Origin: Oscillospiraceae bacterium
GTDB taxonomy: Bacteria; Bacillota; Clostridia; Oscillospirales; Ruminococcaceae
Assembly: GCA_017887325.1 (NCBI GenBank)
Contig: JAGHIE010000008.1
Coordinates: 55,189 to 119,188, forward strand
Direction: 5' to 3'
DNA length: 64,000 nt
The translations under genes and the position numbers were made by a program. Below, piece by piece: positions 50,976 to 60,459 of the stretch (position 1 is its first letter; the number at the start of each line of letters is the position of its first letter). Under the pieces are notes generated by a model. It saw nothing but the letters and a program-made list of their open reading frames with translations, searched no databases and was not told the DNA's origin.

Positions 50976-52373
50976 TTATTTTATTACTCCAAATTTTTGT
51001 AAGTATCCAAAAACAAATATCACAATTATAACAACTGGTAATCCATATTGCATATAACCTTTTATCCATTTTGGTAGTTTTAAACCTACACCTTCATTAG
51101 CTTCTGCAAAGAACTTTTTAAAGCCCCAACCATATTTTGTTACACAGAATAATAAGTAAACTAATGAACCTAAAGGTAATAAATTATTTGTAATAATAAA
51201 GTCTTCTAAGTCTAAAATAGTACTTCCTTCACCAAATGGTGTTACATTTGACCAAACACTAAATCCTAATACACAAGGAATACTTAATACAATTATAGCT
51301 ATTAAATTTATTATAATTGCTTTTTTTCTGCTCCAATTCCAAAGATCAGATGCAAAAGAAATTATATTTTCAAATATAGCGATAACTGTAGTTAACGCTG
51401 CAAATGACATAAATATAAAGAATAATGTTCCCCATATTCTACCACCAGCCATATTGTTAAATATATTTGGTAATGTTACAAATACAAGTCCTGGTCCTTG
51501 TCCTGGATTTACACCAAATGAGAAACAAGCTGGGAAAATTATTAATCCTGCCAATAAAGCTACTGATGTATCCAATATAGCAATATTTAAAGATTCGCCT
51601 AATAAACTGCGTTCTTTATCAATATAGCTACCAAATATAGCTAATGAACCAATACCAATACTCAATGTAAAGAATGATTGTCCTAACGCAGCAAAAACAG
51701 TATTTAAAACACCATTTTCAACCATCTTACTAAAATCTGGTAATAAATAGAATTTTAAACCTGCACCAGCTCCTTCAAGTGTTACAGCTCTTATAACTAA
51801 GATTATCATAATGATAAATAAACTAGACATCATAAACTTAGTTACTTTTTCAACGCCTTTTTGTAATCCAAAAGAACAAATTACAAAACCAATTACAACA
51901 GCACAAACCATTGCAAATAACATGATAGGTGTATTAGAAATAGTTTTGTTAAATACTTCTCCTGTTTGATTAGCATCTAAACCAACAAAGTCCCCTTTTA
52001 ACATCTTAACAAAATATGTTAACATCCAACCTGTAACAGTGGTATAAAACATCATTAAAATGTAGTTACCTGCCATAGCAACATATCCATGTATATGCCA
52101 TTTTGAACCTTTTGGTTCTAATGCTTGGAAAGATTTAGCAGCACTTTTTTGGCTAGCTCTACCAACTGCAAATTCGCAAACCATTATAGGTAAACCTAAT
52201 GCTAACAAGAATAGTATATAGATAATTACAAAAGCTGCTCCTCCATATTGTCCAACAATATATGGAAAACGCCACACATTACCTAAACCTATCGCACAAC
52301 CAGCAGACAAGAAAATAAATCCTAATCTTGAACCTAATCTTGCTCTGCTTTCTTCTTTTTTATGCAAAGACAT
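50976..52373 (-). CDS. Neurotransmitter:sodium symporter (NSS/SNF) family transporter
   Basis: SRLGFIFLSAGCAIGLGNVWRFPYIVGQYGGAAFVIIYILFL typical NSS N-terminus. Confidence 0.93.
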   Translation of the reverse strand: MSLHKKEESRARLGSRLGFIFLSAGCAIGLGNVWRFPYIVGQYGGAAFVIIYILFLLALGLPIMVCEFAVGRASQKSAAKSFQALEPKGSKWHIHGYVAMAGNYILMMFYTTVTGWMLTYFVKMLKGDFVGLDANQTGEVFNKTISNTPIMLFAMVCAVVIGFVICSFGLQKGVEKVTKFMMSSLFIIMIILVIRAVTLEGAGAGLKFYLLPDFSKMVENGVLNTVFAALGQSFFTLSIGIGSLAIFGSYIDKERSLLGESLNIAILDTSVALLAGLIIFPACFSFGVNPGQGPGLVFVTLPNIFNNMAGGRIWGTLFFIFMSFAALTTVIAIFENIISFASDLWNWSRKKAIIINLIAIIVLSIPCVLGFSVWSNVTPFGEGSTILDLEDFIITNNLLPLGSLVYLLFCVTKYGWGFKKFFAEANEGVGLKLPKWIKGYMQYGLPVVIIVIFVFGYLQKFGVIK

Positions 52374-52542
52374 TTTCAAACCTCTTTTCTTATTCAATTT
52401 TCAATATACTCACTTTAGCACATAAAATCGCAAAAGTGTTAAATCAATTGTAATGATACTTGTTTTATATAGTTTTGTCAATAGAAAATCAATAATTTTA
52501 TTATAATTAATTCATTATTTGACATAACTTACTATAAAAACA

Positions 52543-52578
52543 AAATCGCTTGTATAAATTATACAAGCGATTTTTCAT
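52543..52578 (-). terminator. Terminator after the sugar isomerase operon
   Basis: AAAATCGCTTGTATAAATTATACAAGCGATTTTTC. Confidence 0.75.
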
Positions 52579-52581
52579 TTA

Positions 52582-53457
52582 TTATCCTAATTCAGAAACA
52601 TATCTTTTTAAATTTTCTAAACCTATTGTAATTCCTTCGATAGGATCTTCCATACCTTCAAACTCAATAGCTAATGTACCATCAAATCCTGCTAATTTTA
52701 AAGCTGATAAACAATGTTTAACTGGTACATCACCATGACCTATGATAGCACCTCTTAATAATGTGCCATTTCTGCTTTGGAAAAATCCTTTTCCTGGATT
52801 TTGTCCCATAGGAGATTTAACATGGAAATCTTTTGCATGAGCATAAAAAGCATATGGTGCAACTCTGCCAACTGCTGTTGCAGGATTTTCGTCAGCACAT
52901 AAGAAATTTCCCATATCTACTAATAATCCAAAGTTTTTATGTGCAACTCTATTAACTAATTTTTCTACTCTGTCACTGTCTTGAGAGAAACAACCATGAT
53001 TTTCTATCATAGTTTTTATACCTTTAGTTTCAGCATATTCTGTGATTTCTCTACAAGCATCTGCCAAAATATCTAAAACATCATCAAATCCAGTATAACC
53101 TCTTTTATCTTTAGGATATCCTGCTGTACAGTCATGTCTTACACTATCAACGCCTAAAATTTCTGCTAAATCTATCATATGTTTTATGCGTTCTACTTCT
53201 TTTTTAGTATCTCCGTCACAACCATTTAATAAATCAGCACCAAAAGTAAAGTTTGAAATTTTAATTCCAACTCTTTCAGCTTCTTTTTTTAATTCTAAAG
53301 CATATTCTTCATCAGAAATGCTGTCGTCATGTCTTAAAGATTCTATTTCTATAGCATCAAAACCAATTTCTTTAGCCTTTGCAATACAATCTTTTTGTGT
53401 CATTTTTCCGCTCCACATTAATTTTGCAAAGCTGTATGTACTAACTGAAAATACCAT
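52582..53457 (-). CDS. Sugar phosphate isomerase/epimerase (xylose isomerase-like TIM barrel)
   Basis: MIENHGCFSQDSDRV, LLVDMGNF, AHAKDFH, GHGDVPVKHCLSALK. Confidence 0.88.
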   Translation of the reverse strand: MVFSVSTYSFAKLMWSGKMTQKDCIAKAKEIGFDAIEIESLRHDDSISDEEYALELKKEAERVGIKISNFTFGADLLNGCDGDTKKEVERIKHMIDLAEILGVDSVRHDCTAGYPKDKRGYTGFDDVLDILADACREITEYAETKGIKTMIENHGCFSQDSDRVEKLVNRVAHKNFGLLVDMGNFLCADENPATAVGRVAPYAFYAHAKDFHVKSPMGQNPGKGFFQSRNGTLLRGAIIGHGDVPVKHCLSALKLAGFDGTLAIEFEGMEDPIEGITIGLENLKRYVSELG

Positions 53458-53473
53458 GATAAAATCCTCCAAA

Positions 53474-54535
53474 CTATTTAATAACTACTTCATGACCAGT
53501 TTTTGCTGATTCATATAAAGCATCTAAAATAGCCATTATTTCAATACCGTCTTGTGCTGTTGAAATACATGTTGTATCATCTGTTACACAAGAAACAAAG
53601 TGATTAATTTCATTTGCAAATAAATTATCAAAACTTAATGCTGTTGGTGTTGTTAAAGTAACATTTGTCATATATCCGTTTTCTTCAGAATATAATTCTA
53701 ATTCTGGGCTTAATTTAGCACCTGATTTTTCACCGAATAATTCTATTTCACCTTTATCTTGTTTTAAGTTTAAACTAAAACTTGCTTCTACTTGTAAAAC
53801 AGCACCATTATCAAATCTAATCATACCTGTAGCTAAATCTTCTACATTGAATACATCTTCATCAGATTTACCTGATGATGAATATCCTGCTTTATCTTTT
53901 ATATGGCTTCTATCTCCTAATTTGTTAAATGTTGCACCATATACAGAAATTGGTTTTGGTTTTCCCATTAAATAACGAACTAAGTCGATAACATGAACAC
54001 CTAAGTCAATAAGTGGTCCACCACCTGATAGTTCTTTATTTCCAAACCAACCACCTGGAGAACCTTTTCTTCTTAAATATGTTGCTTTTGAGTAATATAA
54101 ATCTCCAAAGTAGTCTTTTTCAATAAAGTCTTTTAAAATTGCACAGTCATTACCAAATCTTCTTACAAAACCAATCATTAAAAGTTTGCCATTTTTTTCA
54201 GCTGCTTCTTTCATTTTTTCAGCTTCTTCTTTAGAAGTTGCCATTGGTTTTTCACATAAAACATGTTTACCTGCATTTAATGCTGCAATTGTACAAGGAG
54301 CATGAGCACTATTCCATGTACAAACACTTACAGCGTCAATTTCTTCTAACGCTAACATGTCGTTCATATCTGTAAAACGGCGATCTACTCCATATTTATC
54401 GCCCATCATATTTAGTTGTTCTTCGTTTATATCACAAAAAGCGTATAATTCAACATTTTCATTTTTTTGATATGCTTTTATATGTTCATTTGATATACTA
54501 CCTACACCAATAATACCAACTTTAATCTTACTCAT
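53474..54535 (-). CDS. Gfo/Idh/MocA family oxidoreductase
   Basis: KVGIIGVGSISNEHIKAY, HVLCEKPMATS, GGGPLIDLGVHVIDLVRYLMGKP. Confidence 0.93.
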   Translation of the reverse strand: MSKIKVGIIGVGSISNEHIKAYQKNENVELYAFCDINEEQLNMMGDKYGVDRRFTDMNDMLALEEIDAVSVCTWNSAHAPCTIAALNAGKHVLCEKPMATSKEEAEKMKEAAEKNGKLLMIGFVRRFGNDCAILKDFIEKDYFGDLYYSKATYLRRKGSPGGWFGNKELSGGGPLIDLGVHVIDLVRYLMGKPKPISVYGATFNKLGDRSHIKDKAGYSSSGKSDEDVFNVEDLATGMIRFDNGAVLQVEASFSLNLKQDKGEIELFGEKSGAKLSPELELYSEENGYMTNVTLTTPTALSFDNLFANEINHFVSCVTDDTTCISTAQDGIEIMAILDALYESAKTGHEVVIK

Positions 54536-54560
54536 AATAATTCTCCTTTAATTACATTTA

Positions 54561-55403
54561 TTAATAAAATTTTCTCAAGAAATTTGTTGCTAATTCAATA
54601 TCAGCACATGGATTTTCTCCAACTTCTCTTTCGATAGTTAAAAATCCTTTGTATCCAATATCATCTAAAGCTTTTAAATAATTTTCAAAGTCTACATTTC
54701 CTTGACCTAATGGTAATTCTTTAAAATATTCAGAAGCTTTTATTTCTTCTTCAATATCTATTCCATACAAAATTTCAGGTGATTTATCTTTTAATTTAAT
54801 ACCATCTTTTGCATGTGTATGTACAATGTAATCTTTTAAAGTATATACAGCTTGTACTGGATCATCTCCTGTAACCATAACAAAGTTTGCTGGGTCTAAG
54901 TTAACATCAACACCCTTAGAATTTAATTTGTCTAAGAAATTTTTTAAAGTACAAGCTCTTTCAGGACCAGTTTCTATAGCAAAATGTGCATCTAAACTAT
55001 CTGCATATTCACTTAATTCTAAACAAGCTTTATGCATAACTTCATATCTTGGGTGATTTTCATCTTCTGGAATTACACCTATATGAGTTGTAACAATATT
55101 TGTTTCTAAGTCTTTTGCTAAATCTAAAATTCTTTTTGATTTTTCTATTAATTGAGGATTTAATTCAGAATTTCCAAATCCCATACCTAAATCTCCACAT
55201 AATGCAGAAACTTTTAATCCATGAGATTTTATTAAATCTAAAAGTTCTTTTCTTTTTTGTTTATCTAAGTTATCAGGGTCAAATTCTCCTCTAGTTGCAT
55301 ATACTTGTATGCCTTCTAAACCTAATTTTTGTGCATTTTGAAGTGCTGATTTATAATCACATCTAAATGATTCTAATAATACACCTATAGGTAGTCTATT
55401 CAT
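54561..55403 (-). CDS. Sugar phosphate isomerase/epimerase
   Basis: TIM-barrel motifs: FAIETGPE, VNLDPANFVMVTGDDP, VHTHAKDGIK, PLGQGNVDFENYLKAL. Confidence 0.9.
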   Translation of the reverse strand: MNRLPIGVLLESFRCDYKSALQNAQKLGLEGIQVYATRGEFDPDNLDKQKRKELLDLIKSHGLKVSALCGDLGMGFGNSELNPQLIEKSKRILDLAKDLETNIVTTHIGVIPEDENHPRYEVMHKACLELSEYADSLDAHFAIETGPERACTLKNFLDKLNSKGVDVNLDPANFVMVTGDDPVQAVYTLKDYIVHTHAKDGIKLKDKSPEILYGIDIEEEIKASEYFKELPLGQGNVDFENYLKALDDIGYKGFLTIEREVGENPCADIELATNFLRKFY

Positions 55404-55530
55404 ATGGTTTAACCTCCAATATTTTTTCTTGTTATTACGATACTTATATTATATAATAAAAAAAGACATTGTAAACAAATCATATTGCTATATTATGAAA
55501 CAATATTGCTTTTTAATGGAGATTATAAAA

Positions 55531-56337
55531 ATGGCTATTTATGAAAAACACAACTACAAAGACCCTTCTTTTCCTATAATTTTTCACTTTGACTCTAAAG
55601 ATACTAATAACGATATTTTCTTTCCACATTGGCATGAAAATATTGAGATGTTATACTTTATAGAAGGACAAGCTCGTATCACTATAAATCAGCAACATAC
55701 AATTGCATCTAAAGGTGATTTAGTTGTAATAAACTCTGAACAATTTCACAACGTTAAATTAGTTGGTGAAAGTTGTAAATATTATTGTATTATAATCAAT
55801 AAAACTCTATATAACGATGATAATGAGTTGTTCCAAACAATAATTAATGATAAAATAATAACAAACTATATAAATTTATTGATAGACGAACTAAGTAACA
55901 AAAAAGAAAACTATAAAGAAATATCAAAACATATAATTGCTTCGCTATTTTTAAATTTAAAGAGAAGTTTTAAAATGACTGAAGAAGAACTATTTTTAAA
56001 TAATACAGGACATAAAAAAACTGAACTTGCAAAATCTACTATAAAATATATAAAATCAAATTATAAACAAGAAATATCAATAGATGATATTTGTAAACAC
56101 TTAGGATTTACTAAATGTTATTTATGCCACACCTTTAAAGAGGTAACAAGTCAAACAATAATTGATTATATAAATTATGTTAGATGCAGTCATGCTCAAA
56201 AACTTCTATTAACTGGGAAATATAATGTTTGTGAAAGTGCTAATATGAGTGGATTTAACTCCATGTCATATTTTTCTAAAATATATAAAAAGTTTTTTGG
56301 GAAATTACCTTCTGAAGAAATAAAAAATAGTATATAA
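55531..56337 (+). CDS. AraC-family regulator with N-terminal cupin
   Basis: FPHWHENIEMLYFIEGQARI cupin; SIDDICKHLGFTKCYLCHTFKEVT and ANMSGFNSMSYFSKIYKKFFGKLPSE HTHs; start at MAIYEKHNY behind GGAG. Confidence 0.9.
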   Translation: MAIYEKHNYKDPSFPIIFHFDSKDTNNDIFFPHWHENIEMLYFIEGQARITINQQHTIASKGDLVVINSEQFHNVKLVGESCKYYCIIINKTLYNDDNELFQTIINDKIITNYINLLIDELSNKKENYKEISKHIIASLFLNLKRSFKMTEEELFLNNTGHKKTELAKSTIKYIKSNYKQEISIDDICKHLGFTKCYLCHTFKEVTSQTIIDYINYVRCSHAQKLLLTGKYNVCESANMSGFNSMSYFSKIYKKFFGKLPSEEIKNSI

Positions 56338-56362
56338 ATTAATAATGCTAGGAGATTTTATA

Positions 56363-57187
56363 ATGTCACATAATATTCAAAAGAAAATAGCTGTAATAAA
56401 TGATTTTTCTGGATTTGGTAGGTGTTCTATAACTGTTTCATTACCTATAATATCTGCTATGAAAATACAGTGCTGTCCTATTCCTACTGCTATTTTTTCA
56501 AACCACACAGGATTTGACAGTTTTTATTACAATGACTATACTGATTATATGGAAAAATACATTGACGAATGGAAAAAACTAAATCTTACATTTAATGGTA
56601 TATATACTGGGTTTTTAGGGTCTGCTAATCAAATAGAAATAGTGGAAAGTTTTTTAAACTATTTCAAAAATCAAAATACAACAGTTGTCATAGACCCAGT
56701 TATGGGCGATTATGGCAAATTATACCCTACATACACAAAAGAATTAAGCCAAAAAATGTTTCATTTAGTTAAATATGCAGATATACTAACTCCTAATTTA
56801 ACAGAAGCATGTATTTTAACCAATACTCCATATAAAGAAGATTATACAGAAGATATACTTTATAATATGTGTGAAACATTAAGTAAACACGGTCCTAAAA
56901 AAATTGTTATTTCTGGTATTCATTTAGGTGATGATATTGGTAATTATGTTTTTGAACATGGCCGTGAACCAATTATGCTTAAAGTTCATAAAATCGGAGA
57001 AAGTCGTGCTGGTACTGGAGATGTATTTGCTTCCATAATATCTGCTGATGCTGTTAATGGAAATGATTTTTACTCATCTGTTAAAAAAGCTTCATCATTT
57101 ATAACAAAATGTATTGACCTTACTACAAAGTTAAATATTCCTATAACAGACGGGGTTTGTTTTGAGGAATTTTTAACACAACTTTAA
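56363..57187 (+). CDS. Pyridoxal/pyridoxamine kinase-like (PfkB/ThiD superfamily)
   Basis: INDFSGFGRCSITVSLPIISAMKIQCCPIPTAIFSNHTGF; VIDPVMGDYGKLYPTY; GTGDVFAS. Confidence 0.88.
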   Translation: MSHNIQKKIAVINDFSGFGRCSITVSLPIISAMKIQCCPIPTAIFSNHTGFDSFYYNDYTDYMEKYIDEWKKLNLTFNGIYTGFLGSANQIEIVESFLNYFKNQNTTVVIDPVMGDYGKLYPTYTKELSQKMFHLVKYADILTPNLTEACILTNTPYKEDYTEDILYNMCETLSKHGPKKIVISGIHLGDDIGNYVFEHGREPIMLKVHKIGESRAGTGDVFASIISADAVNGNDFYSSVKKASSFITKCIDLTTKLNIPITDGVCFEEFLTQL

Positions 57188-57201
57188 AGGAGATTTTTAA
57201 A

Positions 57202-57699
57202 ATGAACAACAACAATCAAGTTAAAAACATTGTTATGGGTGCAATATTTGCAGCTATAATATATGTTACAACAGCATTCTTACACATTCCTTCTTATACA
57301 GGTTATTTGCATATTGGTGACGGATTTATCTACTTAGTATCCTGTCTATTGCCTACACCATATGCTATCGGTGCTTCTGCTATTGGTGCTGGTTTATCAG
57401 ACGGACTTTCTGGATATGTAATGTGGATTATTCCTTCTGTAATAATAAAATCCCTTACTGCCTTATGTTTCTCTAGAAAAACCGATAAAATCATTTGCAA
57501 AAGAAATTTATTTGCATTATTTCCTTCTTTAATATTATGCGTTGGAGGTTATTATTTAGCAGATGCTATTATGACTTCTAATTTCGTTGCTCCTTTAGCT
57601 GGTATGTTCGGAAATCTTTGTCAAGTAATTGCTAGTAGTATTTTATTTGTTTTACTTGGATTAGCTTTAGATCGCATGAACTTTAAAAAAAGAATATAG
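57202..57699 (+). CDS. ECF transporter S-component (probable vitamin B6 substrate)
   Basis: GYLHIGDGFIYLVSCLLPTPYAIGASAIGAGLSD resembles ECF S-components; directly follows the kinase gene. Confidence 0.82.
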   Translation: MNNNNQVKNIVMGAIFAAIIYVTTAFLHIPSYTGYLHIGDGFIYLVSCLLPTPYAIGASAIGAGLSDGLSGYVMWIIPSVIIKSLTALCFSRKTDKIICKRNLFALFPSLILCVGGYYLADAIMTSNFVAPLAGMFGNLCQVIASSILFVLLGLALDRMNFKKRI

Positions 57700-57733
57700 A
57701 TAATAAAAAATAATGGTAGGTTTAAACCTACCA

Positions 57734-58102
57734 TTATTTTTTATTTATATGTTCCTTTATTTTTTCAAAGGTTTCTTGACTAATATCATGTTCTATCTTA
57801 CAAGCATCTGCCAATGCAACTTCTTCACTAACCCCAATACTTTTAAAAAATGCTGTTAAAATACAGTGTCTTTCATAAATCCCCTCAGCAATTTTTTTAC
57901 CTTCATCTGTTAAAGTAATTTGATTTGTTTTGCTATCTACAACAATATATTCTGCTTTTTTTAACAATCCCACTGCATGACTAACACTAGGTTTGCTAAA
58001 TCCCATTGCATTTGCTATATCTATTGATCTTACAAAACCTGTTTTGTTATGTAACATCAATATGGTTTCTAAATAATTTTCACCTGATTCCTGTAATTTC
58101 AT
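57734..58102 (-). CDS. DtxR/MntR-family metalloregulator
   Basis: SGENYLETILMLHNKTGFVRSIDIANAMGFSKPSVSHAVGLLKKAEYI...EHDIS. Confidence 0.9.
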   Translation of the reverse strand: MKLQESGENYLETILMLHNKTGFVRSIDIANAMGFSKPSVSHAVGLLKKAEYIVVDSKTNQITLTDEGKKIAEGIYERHCILTAFFKSIGVSEEVALADACKIEHDISQETFEKIKEHINKK

Positions 58103-58157
58103 ATATTCACCACCCTTATAACTATCAATATAACATACATTCTATATTTTTTCAAAT

Positions 58158-59039
58158 TTATAATCTCTTTTCAAAATTACCTAGTACACCTGTTCCTTCA
58201 CTAAATATAATGAACGCTTTAGGGTCCTTTTCATAAACAATTTCTTTTATTTGGTTTACTTCATATTTTGAAATAACTGTTATAAATATTAAAGTTTCTT
58301 CTTTAGTATATGCACCATTACCATTCCAAGAAGTAACACCTCTGCCCATATCATAAAGAATTCTTTGTGGAACATCTTTGCATTTTGTAAATACAATTGC
58401 CATTGTATTTATATTTTGTAAGTGAGTTTTATCTATTATAAATGAAAATGCAATAATATAAATTACAGAGTATATTGCTGTTTCAATGTTGAACATAAAA
58501 CCACATATTGCATATAAAACTGTATTTACAATCATGCTAAGCTTTCCTATAGAGAAATTTTTATATTTGCTTGAAAAATAAAATCCTAATATATCTATAC
58601 CACCAGCACAACCACTAGCTCTTAATATAATTCCTACTCCAGCACCAGAAACTACACCACCTATCACACAAGCAGCTAAAACATCTTCTAAAATAGGTGT
58701 CTTTGGAATTGGTATAATTGTAAAGAATATTGTTTGAAAAACTATACTAAATAATGTTTTTATAAAAAAGTTTTTTGATATCTTAGAAAATGCTAAAAAC
58801 AACAATGGAATATTAAGTAAAAAGTTAATAATACCAGATAACTCAATATCTTTACTCATTCCCATAAAATCTGTCATAATAGTTCTTATTAATTGTGCTA
58901 TACCTACTACCCCACCATTATATAAATTAGCCGGTACAATAAATAAATTTGTTCCAAAACAAAAAATAAATGTCCCCACTAAAATAATGAAATATTGTTT
59001 TAATATTCTTTTATAGTCTAATTTTTTTGTATTTTGCAT
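58158..59039 (-). CDS. YitT family membrane protein (DUF161/DUF2179)
   Basis: FCFGTNLFIVPANLYNGGVVGIAQLI; GASGCAGGIDILG-like segment ILRASGCAGGIDILGFY; C-terminal DPKAFIIFSEGTGVLGNF. Confidence 0.92.
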   Translation of the reverse strand: MQNTKKLDYKRILKQYFIILVGTFIFCFGTNLFIVPANLYNGGVVGIAQLIRTIMTDFMGMSKDIELSGIINFLLNIPLLFLAFSKISKNFFIKTLFSIVFQTIFFTIIPIPKTPILEDVLAACVIGGVVSGAGVGIILRASGCAGGIDILGFYFSSKYKNFSIGKLSMIVNTVLYAICGFMFNIETAIYSVIYIIAFSFIIDKTHLQNINTMAIVFTKCKDVPQRILYDMGRGVTSWNGNGAYTKEETLIFITVISKYEVNQIKEIVYEKDPKAFIIFSEGTGVLGNFEKRL

Positions 59040-59100
59040 TTTATTTTTAACCTCCTCAAAACCTTAAACAAAACCAACCAGCTATGGTTGGTTTTGTTTT

Positions 59101-60066
59101 TTATTTATTTACTTGGTTTTGTATATCCCCATTTAAAAATGATTTTACATTGTTGTAAACTACTGACAGCAATCTTTCTCTTGTTTCTTTTGGTGCCCAT
59201 GCAGTATGTGGAGTTATTAAACAATTTTTAGCAGTCAATAAAGGATTATCATCTCTTATTGGTTCAACTGAAACTACATCTACACAAGCATATTTTAACA
59301 TATCATTATTTAATGCTTCTGCTAAATCATGTTCATTTACCACAGGTCCTCTAGATGTGTTGATAAATATTGCATCTTTTTTCATTTTTTCAATATTTTC
59401 TTTTCTAATTAAATTTTTAGTTTCATCTGTTAAAGGACAATGTATTGACACAATATCACTATTCTCTAGCATTTCATCTAAACTTGTAAATTTAACATAT
59501 GGATAATTTTTCTTATATTCATCTCTAATAGTTCTTGTATAAACTAAAACATCCATATCAAAAGCATTTGCAAGCTTAGCAACTTTTTGAGCTATATTTC
59601 CAAAACCTACAAGTCCAATTGTTTTACCTGCTAGTTCCATTAAACCATTTTCATAAAAGCAAAAATATTCACAGTTTTGCCAATCACCTTTTTTTACTCT
59701 CTCATCATGTTTTTCAACCTTATTGCAAATAGATAAAATATATGCAAATACTTGTTGAGCAACTGCATTTGTAGAATATGCAGGAACATTACATACAACA
59801 ATACCTTTTTCTTTACAATAATCTATGTCTATTGTATTAAATCCTGTTGCTGTAACTCCTATATATTTTATATTTTCACATTCATCAATAATTTCTTTTG
59901 TTATTTGACATTTATTAGTTATAACAATTTCAGCATCACCAATACGGTCTACTATTTCATCTTGGCTAGATTTATTATAAACTACAATTTCTCCTAAATC
60001 TTTAAAATTATCAAAACTCAAATCTTCAGAAGTACAAGCATAACCATCTAAAATTACTATTTTCAT
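59101..60066 (-). CDS. D-isomer-specific 2-hydroxyacid dehydrogenase
   Basis: GKTIGLVGFGNIAQKVAKLANAFDMDVLVY; SIHCPLTDETKNLI; INTSRGPVVNEHDLAEAL. Confidence 0.93.
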   Translation of the reverse strand: MKIVILDGYACTSEDLSFDNFKDLGEIVVYNKSSQDEIVDRIGDAEIVITNKCQITKEIIDECENIKYIGVTATGFNTIDIDYCKEKGIVVCNVPAYSTNAVAQQVFAYILSICNKVEKHDERVKKGDWQNCEYFCFYENGLMELAGKTIGLVGFGNIAQKVAKLANAFDMDVLVYTRTIRDEYKKNYPYVKFTSLDEMLENSDIVSIHCPLTDETKNLIRKENIEKMKKDAIFINTSRGPVVNEHDLAEALNNDMLKYACVDVVSVEPIRDDNPLLTAKNCLITPHTAWAPKETRERLLSVVYNNVKSFLNGDIQNQVNK

Positions 60067-60089
60067 AAAAATATACACCTTCCATTTAC

Positions 60090-60398
60090 TTAATCTACTA
60101 TATCATCTTTATACAGTTCTACACCGATATTATTTAAATAATCATTCATTTTTGTTATTTTTCTATTTTGCATTTTCCTATAATTTCTTGCCTTAAAATA
60201 CAAAATTAAAAAAATGATTGCTAAAACAATTTGAACTGCAACAAATATTTTTGAGATTATGTTATTACTAATAATATAAAACATCAATGTTGTAATAGGC
60301 CAAAAACACATAAAAAGCTGATAACTTTGTCTTTGTCTTTTAAATTGATATATAAAAAACACTGTAGTTATTATACAAACTATAATATGAATTAACAT
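60090..60398 (-). CDS. Small hypothetical membrane protein
   Basis: 102-aa ORF with hydrophobic segments in co-directional context; no family recognised. Confidence 0.6.
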   Translation of the reverse strand: MLIHIIVCIITTVFFIYQFKRQRQSYQLFMCFWPITTLMFYIISNNIISKIFVAVQIVLAIIFLILYFKARNYRKMQNRKITKMNDYLNNIGVELYKDDIVD

Positions 60399-60459
60399 CT
60401 CATAACCCCTCCATATTATTCGATATTAATTATATCATATTATATTTATCTTTGTAAAA

